Below, one piece after another: positions 1-6,870 of a stretch of DNA of 6,870 bases. The notes under the pieces are model-generated. The model did not search any database, was not told where the DNA came from, and saw only the letters and a program-made list of their open reading frames with translations. The stretch is from an uncultured Porphyromonadaceae bacterium. Its GTDB lineage: Bacteria > Bacteroidota > Bacteroidia > Bacteroidales > Muribaculaceae. Location of the stretch: positions 1-6,870 of the forward strand of contig CAJMDR010000113.1 in NCBI GenBank assembly GCA_905212215.1, in the 5' to 3' direction. A program made the translations under genes and the position numbers. Numbering within the stretch: position 1 is the first letter of the stretch; every line of letters begins with the position of its first letter.

Positions 1-1651
1 CATCAATACCGTTGATGCGCTCCCGCTCGAAGAACTTCGACAGATTGTAGGTATAGGTCATCTGCGGAATGAACTGGCTCTGAAAGCTCAGCGCTATGGC
101 AGGATTGGCGGCCATGATGCTGTCGAATTCCGGAGTGGTGTGCTGCAGTTTGGTGTATGTAAGCTTGAACGGTGTGAAATTATTGGTCACCCGCCGCGAG
201 AAGTTCCATGAATAGGCATAGGAGGTATTGAACTGTGCCATCTTGAAATAGTGAGGTCTGTTCAGTACGCTTGCTCCGAGGGTAATCGTTGTCCAGTTCA
301 GCTCCCTGCGTGTCCTGCGCACGAATGCCGGAGCCAATAGACGGGGAAAGGCGAGTGTGGACTGGAGGCCCACTTCATAGCTGTTGAATACCGATGACCG
401 ACCGCTTCCTGTCTGCCATTCATAATCAGCATTCAGGCTCAGAGTAAGTTTCTCGCCACCGCCGAAGATATTGTTGTGGCGCAAAGAGAAGATGAGTCCC
501 GGGCCTATGTATGAATTTGACTTCGATGAGGCGTTCACCTCTATGGAAGCCTGCATGGGACGGTCGTAACGGCAGTTGATATAAACGTCGAGCAAAGGAT
601 TTTTCGCCGATGTATCAGCGGGAATAGGCTGTATCTCTATGCTCTGGAATATCCCGAGCCGCGAGAGCCTTGTCTGTGTGCGGTCCATGTCGCGAACGGA
701 GAAAAGCTTGTTCTTGCGGAACGATATGGCCGAGGTAATCATGTTGGGGCGCACTCTCTGAGGCCGCATCACTGTCAGCAGACCTTTGGAGGTTTCTAGC
801 GTGTCGGGATAACCCGGATTATTCTTCGACCTCCGGTTGAGCACAGTATAGATATTCCCTGTCCTGTATTGCCTGAGGGCAACGGGAGGTATATTGCTTG
901 CCAGAGTCAGCTTGAGTGCTATGGCTCCCTTGTGGATGGTGGAGTCAGCAAGGAACTCGATGTATTCAGGTCGGAAATAATAGAATCCGCGGTTGCGAAG
1001 GCGGTTGGTGAAGTCCACCCGGCATGTCTCCAACGAATCCACACAGAATATGGATCCCGGCTTCAGATACTTGTTCTTGCGGGCGAGGGAGTCAATGAAC
1101 TGCGACACAGGCTCGTCGGCTTTGTCAAGATAGATTATGGAATCCAGCGGATAAGGATTGCCTGTGCTGACATTATAGATAATCCTTGCCTTCTTGCTGT
1201 TGCGTTTGTCAGGCTTAAGCTCATAGGTGGCCGAGGAGTTGAAATAACCGTTCTGATCCAGTTCCTGTTCCAGCATCTTTACGCGCACTTCGGGGCGAAC
1301 ATCGCTTATAAGAACCGGCTGCGAAACTAATTTTCGATAGAGCCAGCCTTTTATGCCTCCCGCCGAATCATTCCAGTTATTATATACCCATAAACCGACA
1401 GGAAAGGGAGTACGCACATAAGGCGAGAACAACGGGTTGTTCGGCTTCACGTTGATGATGGTGCCGAGGTTGCTGCTGAGTTCTCCCGGCAGTTTGACGC
1501 TGTCGGAGGGTGTACGGACATTGAACTTGCTCACTCCCGTATACAGTACCTGACCTTCGCCAAGCCTTCGTGTGGTGGAGCAGGAAACCGCTATGGCCAG
1601 TGCCAGCAAAGGCAGCGACAGCCGCATGATTTTATGTAGCTTGCCTTTCAT
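1..1651 (-). CDS. tamL: TamL: lipidated TamA/BamA-family outer-membrane assembly protein (3' part cut by window edge)
   Basis: Reading the minus strand from the ATG at 1651 gives 550 uninterrupted codons to base 1, so the C-terminal end lies outside the window. Residues 1-23 form a lipoprotein signal peptide (basic start, Leu/Ala-rich core, A-V-S before Cys24); the mature protein begins CSTTRRLGEGQVLYTG, as in Bacteroidota TamL. Residues about 112-385 look like successive POTRA domains; the last (about 316-372) has the pattern LFSVRDMDRTQTRLSRLGIF. The segment YIGPGLIFSLRHNNIFGGGE (381-400) marks entry into the beta-barrel, and alternating aromatic strands follow to residue 550. Family members usually run to roughly 750-850 residues, so much of the barrel is missing. 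By family knowledge it sits in the outer membrane, with POTRAs in the periplasm binding TamB. The start overlaps the tamB stop; an in-frame ATG at 1627 (Met9) is an alternative. The A-rich sequence upstream has no Shine-Dalgarno motif. Family assignment is secure; lipidation is inferred from the signal peptide. Confidence 0.93.
   Translation of the reverse strand, partial: MKGKLHKIMRLSLPLLALAIAVSCSTTRRLGEGQVLYTGVSKFNVRTPSDSVKLPGELSSNLGTIINVKPNNPLFSPYVRTPFPVGLWVYNNWNDSAGGIKGWLYRKLVSQPVLISDVRPEVRVKMLEQELDQNGYFNSSATYELKPDKRNSKKARIIYNVSTGNPYPLDSIIYLDKADEPVSQFIDSLARKNKYLKPGSIFCVDSLETCRVDFTNRLRNRGFYYFRPEYIEFLADSTIHKGAIALKLTLASNIPPVALRQYRTGNIYTVLNRRSKNNPGYPDTLETSKGLLTVMRPQRVRPNMITSAISFRKNKLFSVRDMDRTQTRLSRLGIFQSIEIQPIPADTSAKNPLLDVYINCRYDRPMQASIEVNASSKSNSYIGPGLIFSLRHNNIFGGGEKLTLSLNADYEWQTGSGRSSVFNSYEVGLQSTLAFPRLLAPAFVRRTRRELNWTTITLGASVLNRPHYFKMAQFNTSYAYSWNFSRRVTNNFTPFKLTYTKLQHTTPEFDSIMAANPAIALSFQSQFIPQMTYTYNLSKFFERERINGID
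1580..1651 (-). other. Lipoprotein signal peptide and lipobox of TamL
   Basis: The first 24 codons encode MKGKLHKIMR, a hydrophobic core LSLPLLALAI, then A-V-S-Cys. Cys24 (codon 1580-1582) is the predicted lipidation site for signal peptidase II. The -3 Ala is a less common but accepted lipobox residue. The residues after Cys are STTRR with no acidic cluster, so the acidic surface-export signal known from some Bacteroidota lipoproteins is absent; this fits a lipid anchor on the periplasmic side, which is an inference. Confidence 0.82.
1648..1651 (-). other. ATGA stop/start overlap between tamB and tamL
   Basis: On the minus strand the tamB reading ends CTG AAT CCA TGA, and the ATG formed by the last A of CCA plus TG opens tamL (ATG AAA GGC AAG). 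The four-base overlap means one transcript and probably translational coupling by ribosome re-initiation, which would keep the two partner proteins in proportion. Confidence 0.93.
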
Positions 1652-4600
1652 GGATTCAGTTTTATTGTGTCGGCCGGAGCCGCCTCGTTCTGCTCTTTCT
1701 GGAGCTTGGTAACAGTGGGTGTGGGAGGATCAGGCATACCCTGTTTCTTGTTCTGCCTCCGTTTGCGCTTGAGCCAGCTGAAGAGCTGTTTCAGGTTCGA
1801 CAGCTTGCGCTGCATCACGAAGCCAACGCCCATCTCTGTAATCTCGCCTTCCAGGATGGATTCATAGTTGGTGTGCCGGAACAGTTTCACATACATACTG
1901 GTGGAATTGGTCTGGCGAAGCATATACTCGAACGAGATGTTGCTGATGAGGTTTTCGGCTATGTCCTGGTCCGAGTTCTGGTCGGTGCTGTAGTTGCCGC
2001 CCACTACTATCTTGAACTTGTTGTTGAACAGGCTCTTGCTCACCTGATAGCTATAGGATGTTGAAGTGCCTTCCCTTCCGTTGGTGGTGGTGGAATACTG
2101 GTCTATGCCGAACGAAAGGTCCACACCGCGAATATTGTTTGCCGCCCAGTTGTTCAGCTGACTCTCCAGGAATCCGTATAGCGCGTTGGTAGCGAATCCT
2201 CCGGCACCGCCCGATGACCCTGAGCCGGGACCCATGTAGCGGCCATAGAGAAGCATGTTCATGGCCTCGTTGGAACGTTGGTCAGCACTCATGCTCTGCA
2301 GTTCGTTCTCTATGGAAATGTCATCGTCGGTGCTGAGGTCAAACAGCACGTTGGGGCGCGACAGAGTTCCTGTGGCGGAAACGGTGACAAGGAAGTTAAG
2401 TACCCTGCTGGAGTTGCCTCCGGTATTCGCTACAGACTTCATCTCGTCCTGCGCCATGATGTGCAGTGTGGGATTCATTATGTCGCCGTTGAAGAGTACA
2501 TAACTGTCAGGCATGAAGTCGAACCGCTTTTCCCCTATTGCCGGGATGGCGTAGCGGGCGAAACCGTTGCCAAGGTTCAGCTGGCCGTTGAGACGCATAT
2601 CGCCCATATAGTTCTGGAAGAACGACAGGTTTCCGTAGGGCGAAAGCTGTACGCAGTTAGTGCCGTTGTTGTTGAGATTGATGGTCACCTGCACACCGTT
2701 GGAGATGTTCAAGCCCGCAGAGATACGCATCATGGCAGAACGTGCCAGGGAGTCGGCCTGCGCTACTAATAGGCTGTCGTTGAACTGTACGAACTTAACC
2801 ACATCGCTGTTCTGGCTTTGCTGCATCTGCTGAACCTCGCTCAGGGTATAACTGCAATTGGTGCCGTTGAGTACCGACAGATTACCCTTGACATCAAGGA
2901 AATTCACCGGACCTTGTACGGTAGCGTTCGCATTAAGAAGTATCTTGCCGTATATCTGGCTGCGTGCACGCTTGTCGTTGTTGATGAGCATGAAGTTGTT
3001 GCCGGTAAGACTGAGGTCGAGTTTGGTATCCGACAGCTTGGTGGCATCTACGGTGCCATTCAGCGTAAGCGAATTCTTTGCGCCGAATATATCGAAGTCC
3101 TCGAAAGTAACCTTGCTGTTCTCCACTGTAAGCGGCACCGAATCCAACGTCAGCGTTCCCGCCATCATTGGAATGAGCACTTTCACGCCGTGACAACGTA
3201 TGGTACCGTTGAGAACCGGAGAGGCAAGACTCCCGGTCATGGACATGGAACCTTTGAGTCGCCCTGTTACCTGGGCCATGTCGGCCGGCAGGAAGGCATT
3301 AGCCAATGAAAGCGGGAAATCTTCCATATCCAGTTTCATATTGGTAGGCTCCAGGCTTCCGCCTTCGGTCTTGGCGAGGGTGCCGCTGAAGTCCATAGCA
3401 CGATGACCGTCTATGTCGAGGCTGGCATGAGCAGTGGTGTTGCCGTTAAGGTCAAGTCCGGCATTGAACTTCCCATTGAAGTCAGCCACCTTCCTCCCTT
3501 CATATTCAAATCCTTTGAGGTCGAGCGTTCCTTCGCCGGTAAAAGCCTTGTCTTCATAGACAAGATTGATGTCGGTGTTGAGGATTCCGGAAATTTCTGG
3601 AGCGCCGGGGACCATTGACATAAAGTCCTGCAGACGTATGTTATAGAGTTGCACAGCAAGCATCGGCAACAGTTTGCCTGGTCTCGGAATGGTCTTGACG
3701 CTGATTTTGCTCTCCTTGCTCAGTGCCGACAGATTGGCCTGGATATGGTCCTTCATGTTGTAGCTGATATAGTTGTCGTCGTTGAAGGTCCAGGGCAGAT
3801 AGCCTATGATGGCGCGTAACGGCGTGAAATGCACCGTCATCAGGGTGTCGGTGAAATAAGTCGTCAGACCGAGTCTGTAGCCTGTCTCGCCCTTGATGTT
3901 CTTCTGTCGCAGAAACGCCGCCAGACGTTGCTGGCCTACATATCCGCGAAGGTTGACGTCTGCATATTCCTCCATAGGCCCCGCTCCGTTGCCCATGTGG
4001 AGTACATAATCCAGCAACTGACCACGTTCGCTGAGGTTGGCGGTTAGAGTGTCGAGGGTCATGGTAGCGGTGGAAAACCGCAACGCATAGGCGTCGGCAA
4101 GCAGTTTCTCGTGATTGTTGATGTTGGCGCTGATAGAATCGACGGTAAGGTTCGAAGGACGCAGAAGGTCGCTCACTATGCCGTTGCCATCAGCACGTAA
4201 CTGCATGTCGAAGTCGGGAAGCACCGCTTGCAGAGCCTCCATGTCAAGTTTCTTGTCCTTTACCACCTGGCGTACCAGCACCGTCATCGCCTTCTCCATC
4301 TGTGGCATAAGGCTCTTCATGCTCTGCGGGGCGCCGAAGTCAAAATACAGTCCGCGGGCATCCACCTGTGCATGAACGGTATCGGTCTGCGAAAGCAACG
4401 CTGCTTCTATGGCGCCGGGAATGTCATAGACGGTAGAGCCGCTTCGGTAGTACAGGTCATTGCCGGCAAGTTTCAGGTCACACAACAGTCTGTCGGGATT
4501 CAAAGTCCCCTGAAGGGTGAAGACGCCCCTTGCCTCGGTAGTGTCTGGCGACAAACCTAAAAGATGCATGTCAAGCTTGGAAATGTCCGCTGTCATATCC

Positions 4601-6621
4601 ACTGAATATAATGTCGGCTGCAATGTGCCGGAAGAGACCACCTTACCTGGTAGTGCGGCATTGTCGCTGGTCAGGTCAAGGTCATAAGCACCGTGGTGTA
4701 ACGTAGCCTTGGCAAGGATGGATGTTAATGGATAACGGTTGTACTCCACCCTGTCAATCTTCAGGTCTATGTCGGTGTCAGCTCCCCTTACCGTAGGGTT
4801 GAAGCCGTCGCCCTTGGCCGTGAAGTGGCCTGTAAGCCGACCCACTCCTGCCTCGGGAGCGAATTTCGACACGTCAAGGTCGCGCATGTCAATGTCAGCG
4901 TAATAAGACTCAGAATTGAGTCCCACACGCCCTTCGGCCACAACATCGCCAATCGGCGAGGTGAGGTTGAAATTGGCACCGTATTCCTGGTTACGTGCTG
5001 TGGCGTTCCCTTTTATGGTAAACGGAGGGAGGTCAAAGAATTTGAATTGCAACAGGACCTGTAGCGGCGACGGTGCCATCAGGCTGCCATAGAAGTCGAG
5101 ATTGGCGTCAAGGCGTTTGAAATCCATTGCGTTGGCAACCCTACCCTTGGCCTGAAGGATAAGGAAGCCGGGCATACGCAGATCCAGCTTCGGCACCGCT
5201 ATGGCCGACAATGTTCCGGAAGCATCTATATCGGCCTGTAAATGTCCGTAACGACGCAACGGTCGAAGCATTTTTCCCATGGTGGGCATGAATGCCTCTA
5301 CATCGCTCAGGCCTATGAGCATTTTTCCTTTAAGGCTGAACGGGGCTTTCGGTTCTAATGCCATGGAACCCATGGAAATATGAGCGTCGGCCTGAAGATT
5401 CGAGGCTGTTGTGGTAACCTTAAGCTGTCGCAATGCTATCGCTGCTGAATCTATGGCGACAGTACCTTCGCCCGATGTAATTGTCAGCCCTGAGCGTTCC
5501 TTACCTTCTAATTTCGTTATAGGAAGGCGCACTACGGTCTGTTCGTTGAAGAAATCCTCAATCTCTAATGTCAGACCTGTAAACTGCATATATGCCGGGT
5601 CGAAGCCGGGTTGTGGGCGTGCGCCTTTAGTGGCATAGAGACCTGCGAAGTCGCTAAGTCCAATATTGGCGGCCCGGATTATCATCGGCTTCGACGGATA
5701 TGGCGATGGTGGTGGAGCAGGATGCGTCCTGACATATTCCGTCGTAGGGGTGATATATGTGGCGGAACCGCTTGCCAGATGTGCTTTTTGTATTTCTATT
5801 ATATTCTTGCGCGGATCCACCAGACCGCCCTCCAGCTCCAGCTTCTTGGCAGTGAGGCCGAGGGAATCGATGGTAGGCAACATGGACATGCTGAAAGTAA
5901 AATCTTGCAAATGAAGCTTACGGGCCTTTATCACGAACACTCCGGGGGTAGGTGGAGTGGGTTTCGACTTCCATACGTCCATAAAGAGGTCGAGTCGGCC
6001 ACCACGCAAGGTCACTTCGTCAAGATTGATAAGCGACTGAGCTATGTTTGCCGAAGTACCGGGGGAGGCTTCGAAAAAAGGGGCATAGACTTTGAGGGTC
6101 ATTGAGGAGTCGGCGCTTAGCATACGATAGTATCCCTCTTCCAGTCTGAGCTTCTTCACCTGCACATCAAGCTTTAGCAAAGGCATCAGCTTTACGTCCA
6201 CCTCGGCGGTTCGGGCACGCACCATGGTGTCGCCCGATGCCTCTATCACACACAGCCCGTCAAGACTCACATCCACCGGGAACCGCAACCGAAAACGGTC
6301 AATGCTGATTTTCATACCTGTGGATTCCGATAGCATTTTACAAGCTACATTCTTAAGAAGAGTCTGGACAGGTGGCACATAAGCCAGTACAGGCAGCAGC
6401 AATATGACAATAAGCAACATGCCCAGACATTTCAGTGTCCGGCGCAACCAGGTTTTCTTTATAAGATGTTTCTTCGGTTTCTTCCCTGAACCGTCTTCGC
6501 CGCTTTCATCGTTTTTATCATTAGCATCAACCGTCTCCGTCACTTCGATGGCGGGGATTTCGGGGTTGGGGGCATCCGTTTCGGAGTGCCTGGTGATGTC
6601 GGTATCGGGATGATGGCTCAT
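1648..6621 (-). CDS. tamB: TamB: inner-membrane-anchored translocation/assembly module protein (AsmA-like, DUF490 C-terminus)
   Basis: This is a 1657-residue protein from the ATG at 6621. It has an acidic then Lys-rich cytoplasmic segment (1-61), one membrane helix (about 63-82), and an AsmA/TamB-like start to the periplasmic part (PPVQTLLKNVACKMLSESTG, from about 83). A very long beta-rich region follows, with repeated Gly-x-Leu-x-x-Pro signatures such as GSLASPVLNG (1130-1139) and ATGTLSRP (1416-1423). The C-terminal TamB domain covers about 1240-1605 and includes NLGNGFARYAIPAIGEKRFD near 1349 and NEAMNMLLYGRYMGPG near 1451. A Gly/Ser run lies at about 1464-1475, and a basic, Pro-containing tail at 1606-1657. 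In known TAM systems TamB bridges the periplasm and its C-terminus docks on TamA/TamL POTRAs, helping assemble outer-membrane proteins; phospholipid transport is also proposed. Length is in the usual Bacteroidota range and above E. coli TamB (about 1260). An in-frame TTG at 6654 would add 11 residues; ATG 6621 is preferred because it is a standard codon preceded by A-rich sequence. No frameshift is seen. Confidence 0.96.
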   Translation of the reverse strand: MSHHPDTDITRHSETDAPNPEIPAIEVTETVDANDKNDESGEDGSGKKPKKHLIKKTWLRRTLKCLGMLLIVILLLPVLAYVPPVQTLLKNVACKMLSESTGMKISIDRFRLRFPVDVSLDGLCVIEASGDTMVRARTAEVDVKLMPLLKLDVQVKKLRLEEGYYRMLSADSSMTLKVYAPFFEASPGTSANIAQSLINLDEVTLRGGRLDLFMDVWKSKPTPPTPGVFVIKARKLHLQDFTFSMSMLPTIDSLGLTAKKLELEGGLVDPRKNIIEIQKAHLASGSATYITPTTEYVRTHPAPPPSPYPSKPMIIRAANIGLSDFAGLYATKGARPQPGFDPAYMQFTGLTLEIEDFFNEQTVVRLPITKLEGKERSGLTITSGEGTVAIDSAAIALRQLKVTTTASNLQADAHISMGSMALEPKAPFSLKGKMLIGLSDVEAFMPTMGKMLRPLRRYGHLQADIDASGTLSAIAVPKLDLRMPGFLILQAKGRVANAMDFKRLDANLDFYGSLMAPSPLQVLLQFKFFDLPPFTIKGNATARNQEYGANFNLTSPIGDVVAEGRVGLNSESYYADIDMRDLDVSKFAPEAGVGRLTGHFTAKGDGFNPTVRGADTDIDLKIDRVEYNRYPLTSILAKATLHHGAYDLDLTSDNAALPGKVVSSGTLQPTLYSVDMTADISKLDMHLLGLSPDTTEARGVFTLQGTLNPDRLLCDLKLAGNDLYYRSGSTVYDIPGAIEAALLSQTDTVHAQVDARGLYFDFGAPQSMKSLMPQMEKAMTVLVRQVVKDKKLDMEALQAVLPDFDMQLRADGNGIVSDLLRPSNLTVDSISANINNHEKLLADAYALRFSTATMTLDTLTANLSERGQLLDYVLHMGNGAGPMEEYADVNLRGYVGQQRLAAFLRQKNIKGETGYRLGLTTYFTDTLMTVHFTPLRAIIGYLPWTFNDDNYISYNMKDHIQANLSALSKESKISVKTIPRPGKLLPMLAVQLYNIRLQDFMSMVPGAPEISGILNTDINLVYEDKAFTGEGTLDLKGFEYEGRKVADFNGKFNAGLDLNGNTTAHASLDIDGHRAMDFSGTLAKTEGGSLEPTNMKLDMEDFPLSLANAFLPADMAQVTGRLKGSMSMTGSLASPVLNGTIRCHGVKVLIPMMAGTLTLDSVPLTVENSKVTFEDFDIFGAKNSLTLNGTVDATKLSDTKLDLSLTGNNFMLINNDKRARSQIYGKILLNANATVQGPVNFLDVKGNLSVLNGTNCSYTLSEVQQMQQSQNSDVVKFVQFNDSLLVAQADSLARSAMMRISAGLNISNGVQVTINLNNNGTNCVQLSPYGNLSFFQNYMGDMRLNGQLNLGNGFARYAIPAIGEKRFDFMPDSYVLFNGDIMNPTLHIMAQDEMKSVANTGGNSSRVLNFLVTVSATGTLSRPNVLFDLSTDDDISIENELQSMSADQRSNEAMNMLLYGRYMGPGSGSSGGAGGFATNALYGFLESQLNNWAANNIRGVDLSFGIDQYSTTTNGREGTSTSYSYQVSKSLFNNKFKIVVGGNYSTDQNSDQDIAENLISNISFEYMLRQTNSTSMYVKLFRHTNYESILEGEITEMGVGFVMQRKLSNLKQLFSWLKRKRRQNKKQGMPDPPTPTVTKLQKEQNEAAPADTIKLNP

Positions 6622-6646
6622 GACGGTTTTGTTTCTGATAAGCAGG

Positions 6647-6710
6647 TGGTTCAATACCCTATTTGGGCATTACCTGAACCGTTACACAGACCAGGTGAGA
6701 TATTGAACCA
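6647..6710. repeat. Perfect 10-bp inverted repeat in the tamB leader, with a nested 5-bp stem
   Basis: TGGTTCAATA at 6647-6656 is the exact reverse complement of TATTGAACCA at 6701-6710, separated by 44 bases. Inside the spacer, ACCTG (6672-6676) and CAGGT (6692-6696) form a second, smaller inverted pair. In the tamB transcript these would make a two-tier stem ending 25 bases before the ATG at 6621. The minus-strand GGTTCA at 6675-6680 could instead pair with TGAACC at 6648-6653 in the promoter-proximal arm's partner, giving a competing hairpin. The repeat is seen directly; whether it acts as RNA structure or as a protein-binding site is unknown. Confidence 0.6.
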
Positions 6711-6823
6711 TATTTATAACACCTTTTACATTATTTTAGATTTATACTCCCCGACAATAATGCAAAAAAGAAGTTGCTTCATCAGGTTCCAGAGGTACCG
6801 CAGATGCGCCTTTATGACACACC

Positions 6824-6839
6824 ATGATTCTATGATTCT
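6824..6839. repeat. Tandem 8-bp duplication (ATGATTCT twice)
   Basis: Two exact, adjacent copies of ATGATTCT occupy 6824-6831 and 6832-6839. The repeat lies in the intergenic region far upstream of tamB. It may be a simple slippage duplication or a paired binding site; nothing in the sequence decides between these. Confidence 0.4.
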
Positions 6840-6870
6840 TATTATTCCGACAACCGATCCTTGGCCCACG

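Larger units (their letters stand above)
6622..6870. other. Intergenic leader upstream of tamB; no supported gene
   Basis: This stretch lies upstream of tamB and must hold or transmit its promoter unless the operon starts further right. The section 6711-6770 is AT-rich; read on the minus strand it has a run ending in TTTTTTG (around 6762-6768) followed by TATAAA (6741-6746), and a second TATAAATATG nearer the gene (about 6709-6718). Neither matches the Bacteroidota promoter consensus (TTTG, about 20 bases, TAnnTTTG) well enough to call. The far right (6760-6870) is open on the plus strand in one frame from ATG 6760 but encodes nothing recognisable. No tRNA, riboswitch or terminator was recognised. 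Confidence 0.5.

Noticed and set aside
869..1330. 153-codon plus-strand open frame
   Set aside because: It lies wholly antisense to tamL, whose translation is continuous and shows POTRA motifs through this stretch; no family features are visible in the plus-strand product.
2933..3196. Short minus-strand frames inside tamB (also 3411-3659 and 4788-4979)
   Set aside because: They are out-of-frame readings within the intact tamB gene, without start signals or recognisable products; no frameshift in tamB calls for them.
2278..3309. Two 163-codon plus-strand open frames (2278-2769 and 2818-3309)
   Set aside because: Both are antisense to the conserved TamB C-terminal region. Their length follows from the codon usage of tamB, and the products resemble no family.
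5611..6105. 164-codon plus-strand open frame
   Set aside because: Antisense to the N-terminal part of tamB; composition rich in Arg, Gly, Cys and His is typical of a shadow frame.
6735..6770. Minus-strand TTTTTTG followed by TATAAA as a tamB promoter
   Set aside because: The spacing (about 16 bases) and the second element fit neither the Bacteroidota consensus TAnnTTTG nor a good sigma-70 pair; kept only as a remark in the leader entry.
6740..6870. Minus-strand open frames entering from the right edge (stops near 6740)
   Set aside because: Two minus-strand frames are open here for about 40-47 codons, but neither translation shows a recognisable protein end, so no partial upstream gene is called.

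Overview
The window is almost entirely one minus-strand operon encoding a translocation and assembly module (TAM) of the Bacteroidota type. The order of transcription is right to left: a leader at about 6622-6870, then tamB (1648-6621), then a TamA/BamA-family outer-membrane gene of the lipidated TamL kind (1651 down to base 1, where it is cut by the window edge). The two genes share the four bases ATGA, so the tamB stop overlaps the tamL start and translation is probably coupled.

The organism is most likely a member of the Bacteroidales. Three things point there: the TamA homologue begins with a lipoprotein signal peptide and a mature N-terminus reading CSTTRRLGEGQVLYTG, a pattern typical of Bacteroidota TamL; the start codons are preceded by A-rich sequence and not by a Shine-Dalgarno motif; and the base composition looks close to 50% GC by eye. 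I cannot name the family or genus from this window.

How the parts work together (known for the families, inferred here): TamB is anchored in the inner membrane by one N-terminal helix and spans the periplasm as a long beta-rich groove. Its C-terminal TamB (DUF490) domain contacts the POTRA domains of the TamA/TamL barrel in the outer membrane. The pair assists insertion of some outer-membrane proteins and is also implicated in phospholipid movement between the membranes.

The right-hand 249 bases (6622-6870) carry no gene I can support. They contain a perfect 10-bp inverted repeat just upstream of the tamB start, with a smaller nested stem and a possible alternative pairing, and an 8-bp tandem duplication. 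No RNA gene, mobile element, CRISPR array or terminator is visible. The gene content is a conserved housekeeping system; I do not see a new biological system here. The least explained parts are the structured leader and the long cytoplasmic N-terminal extension of TamB.
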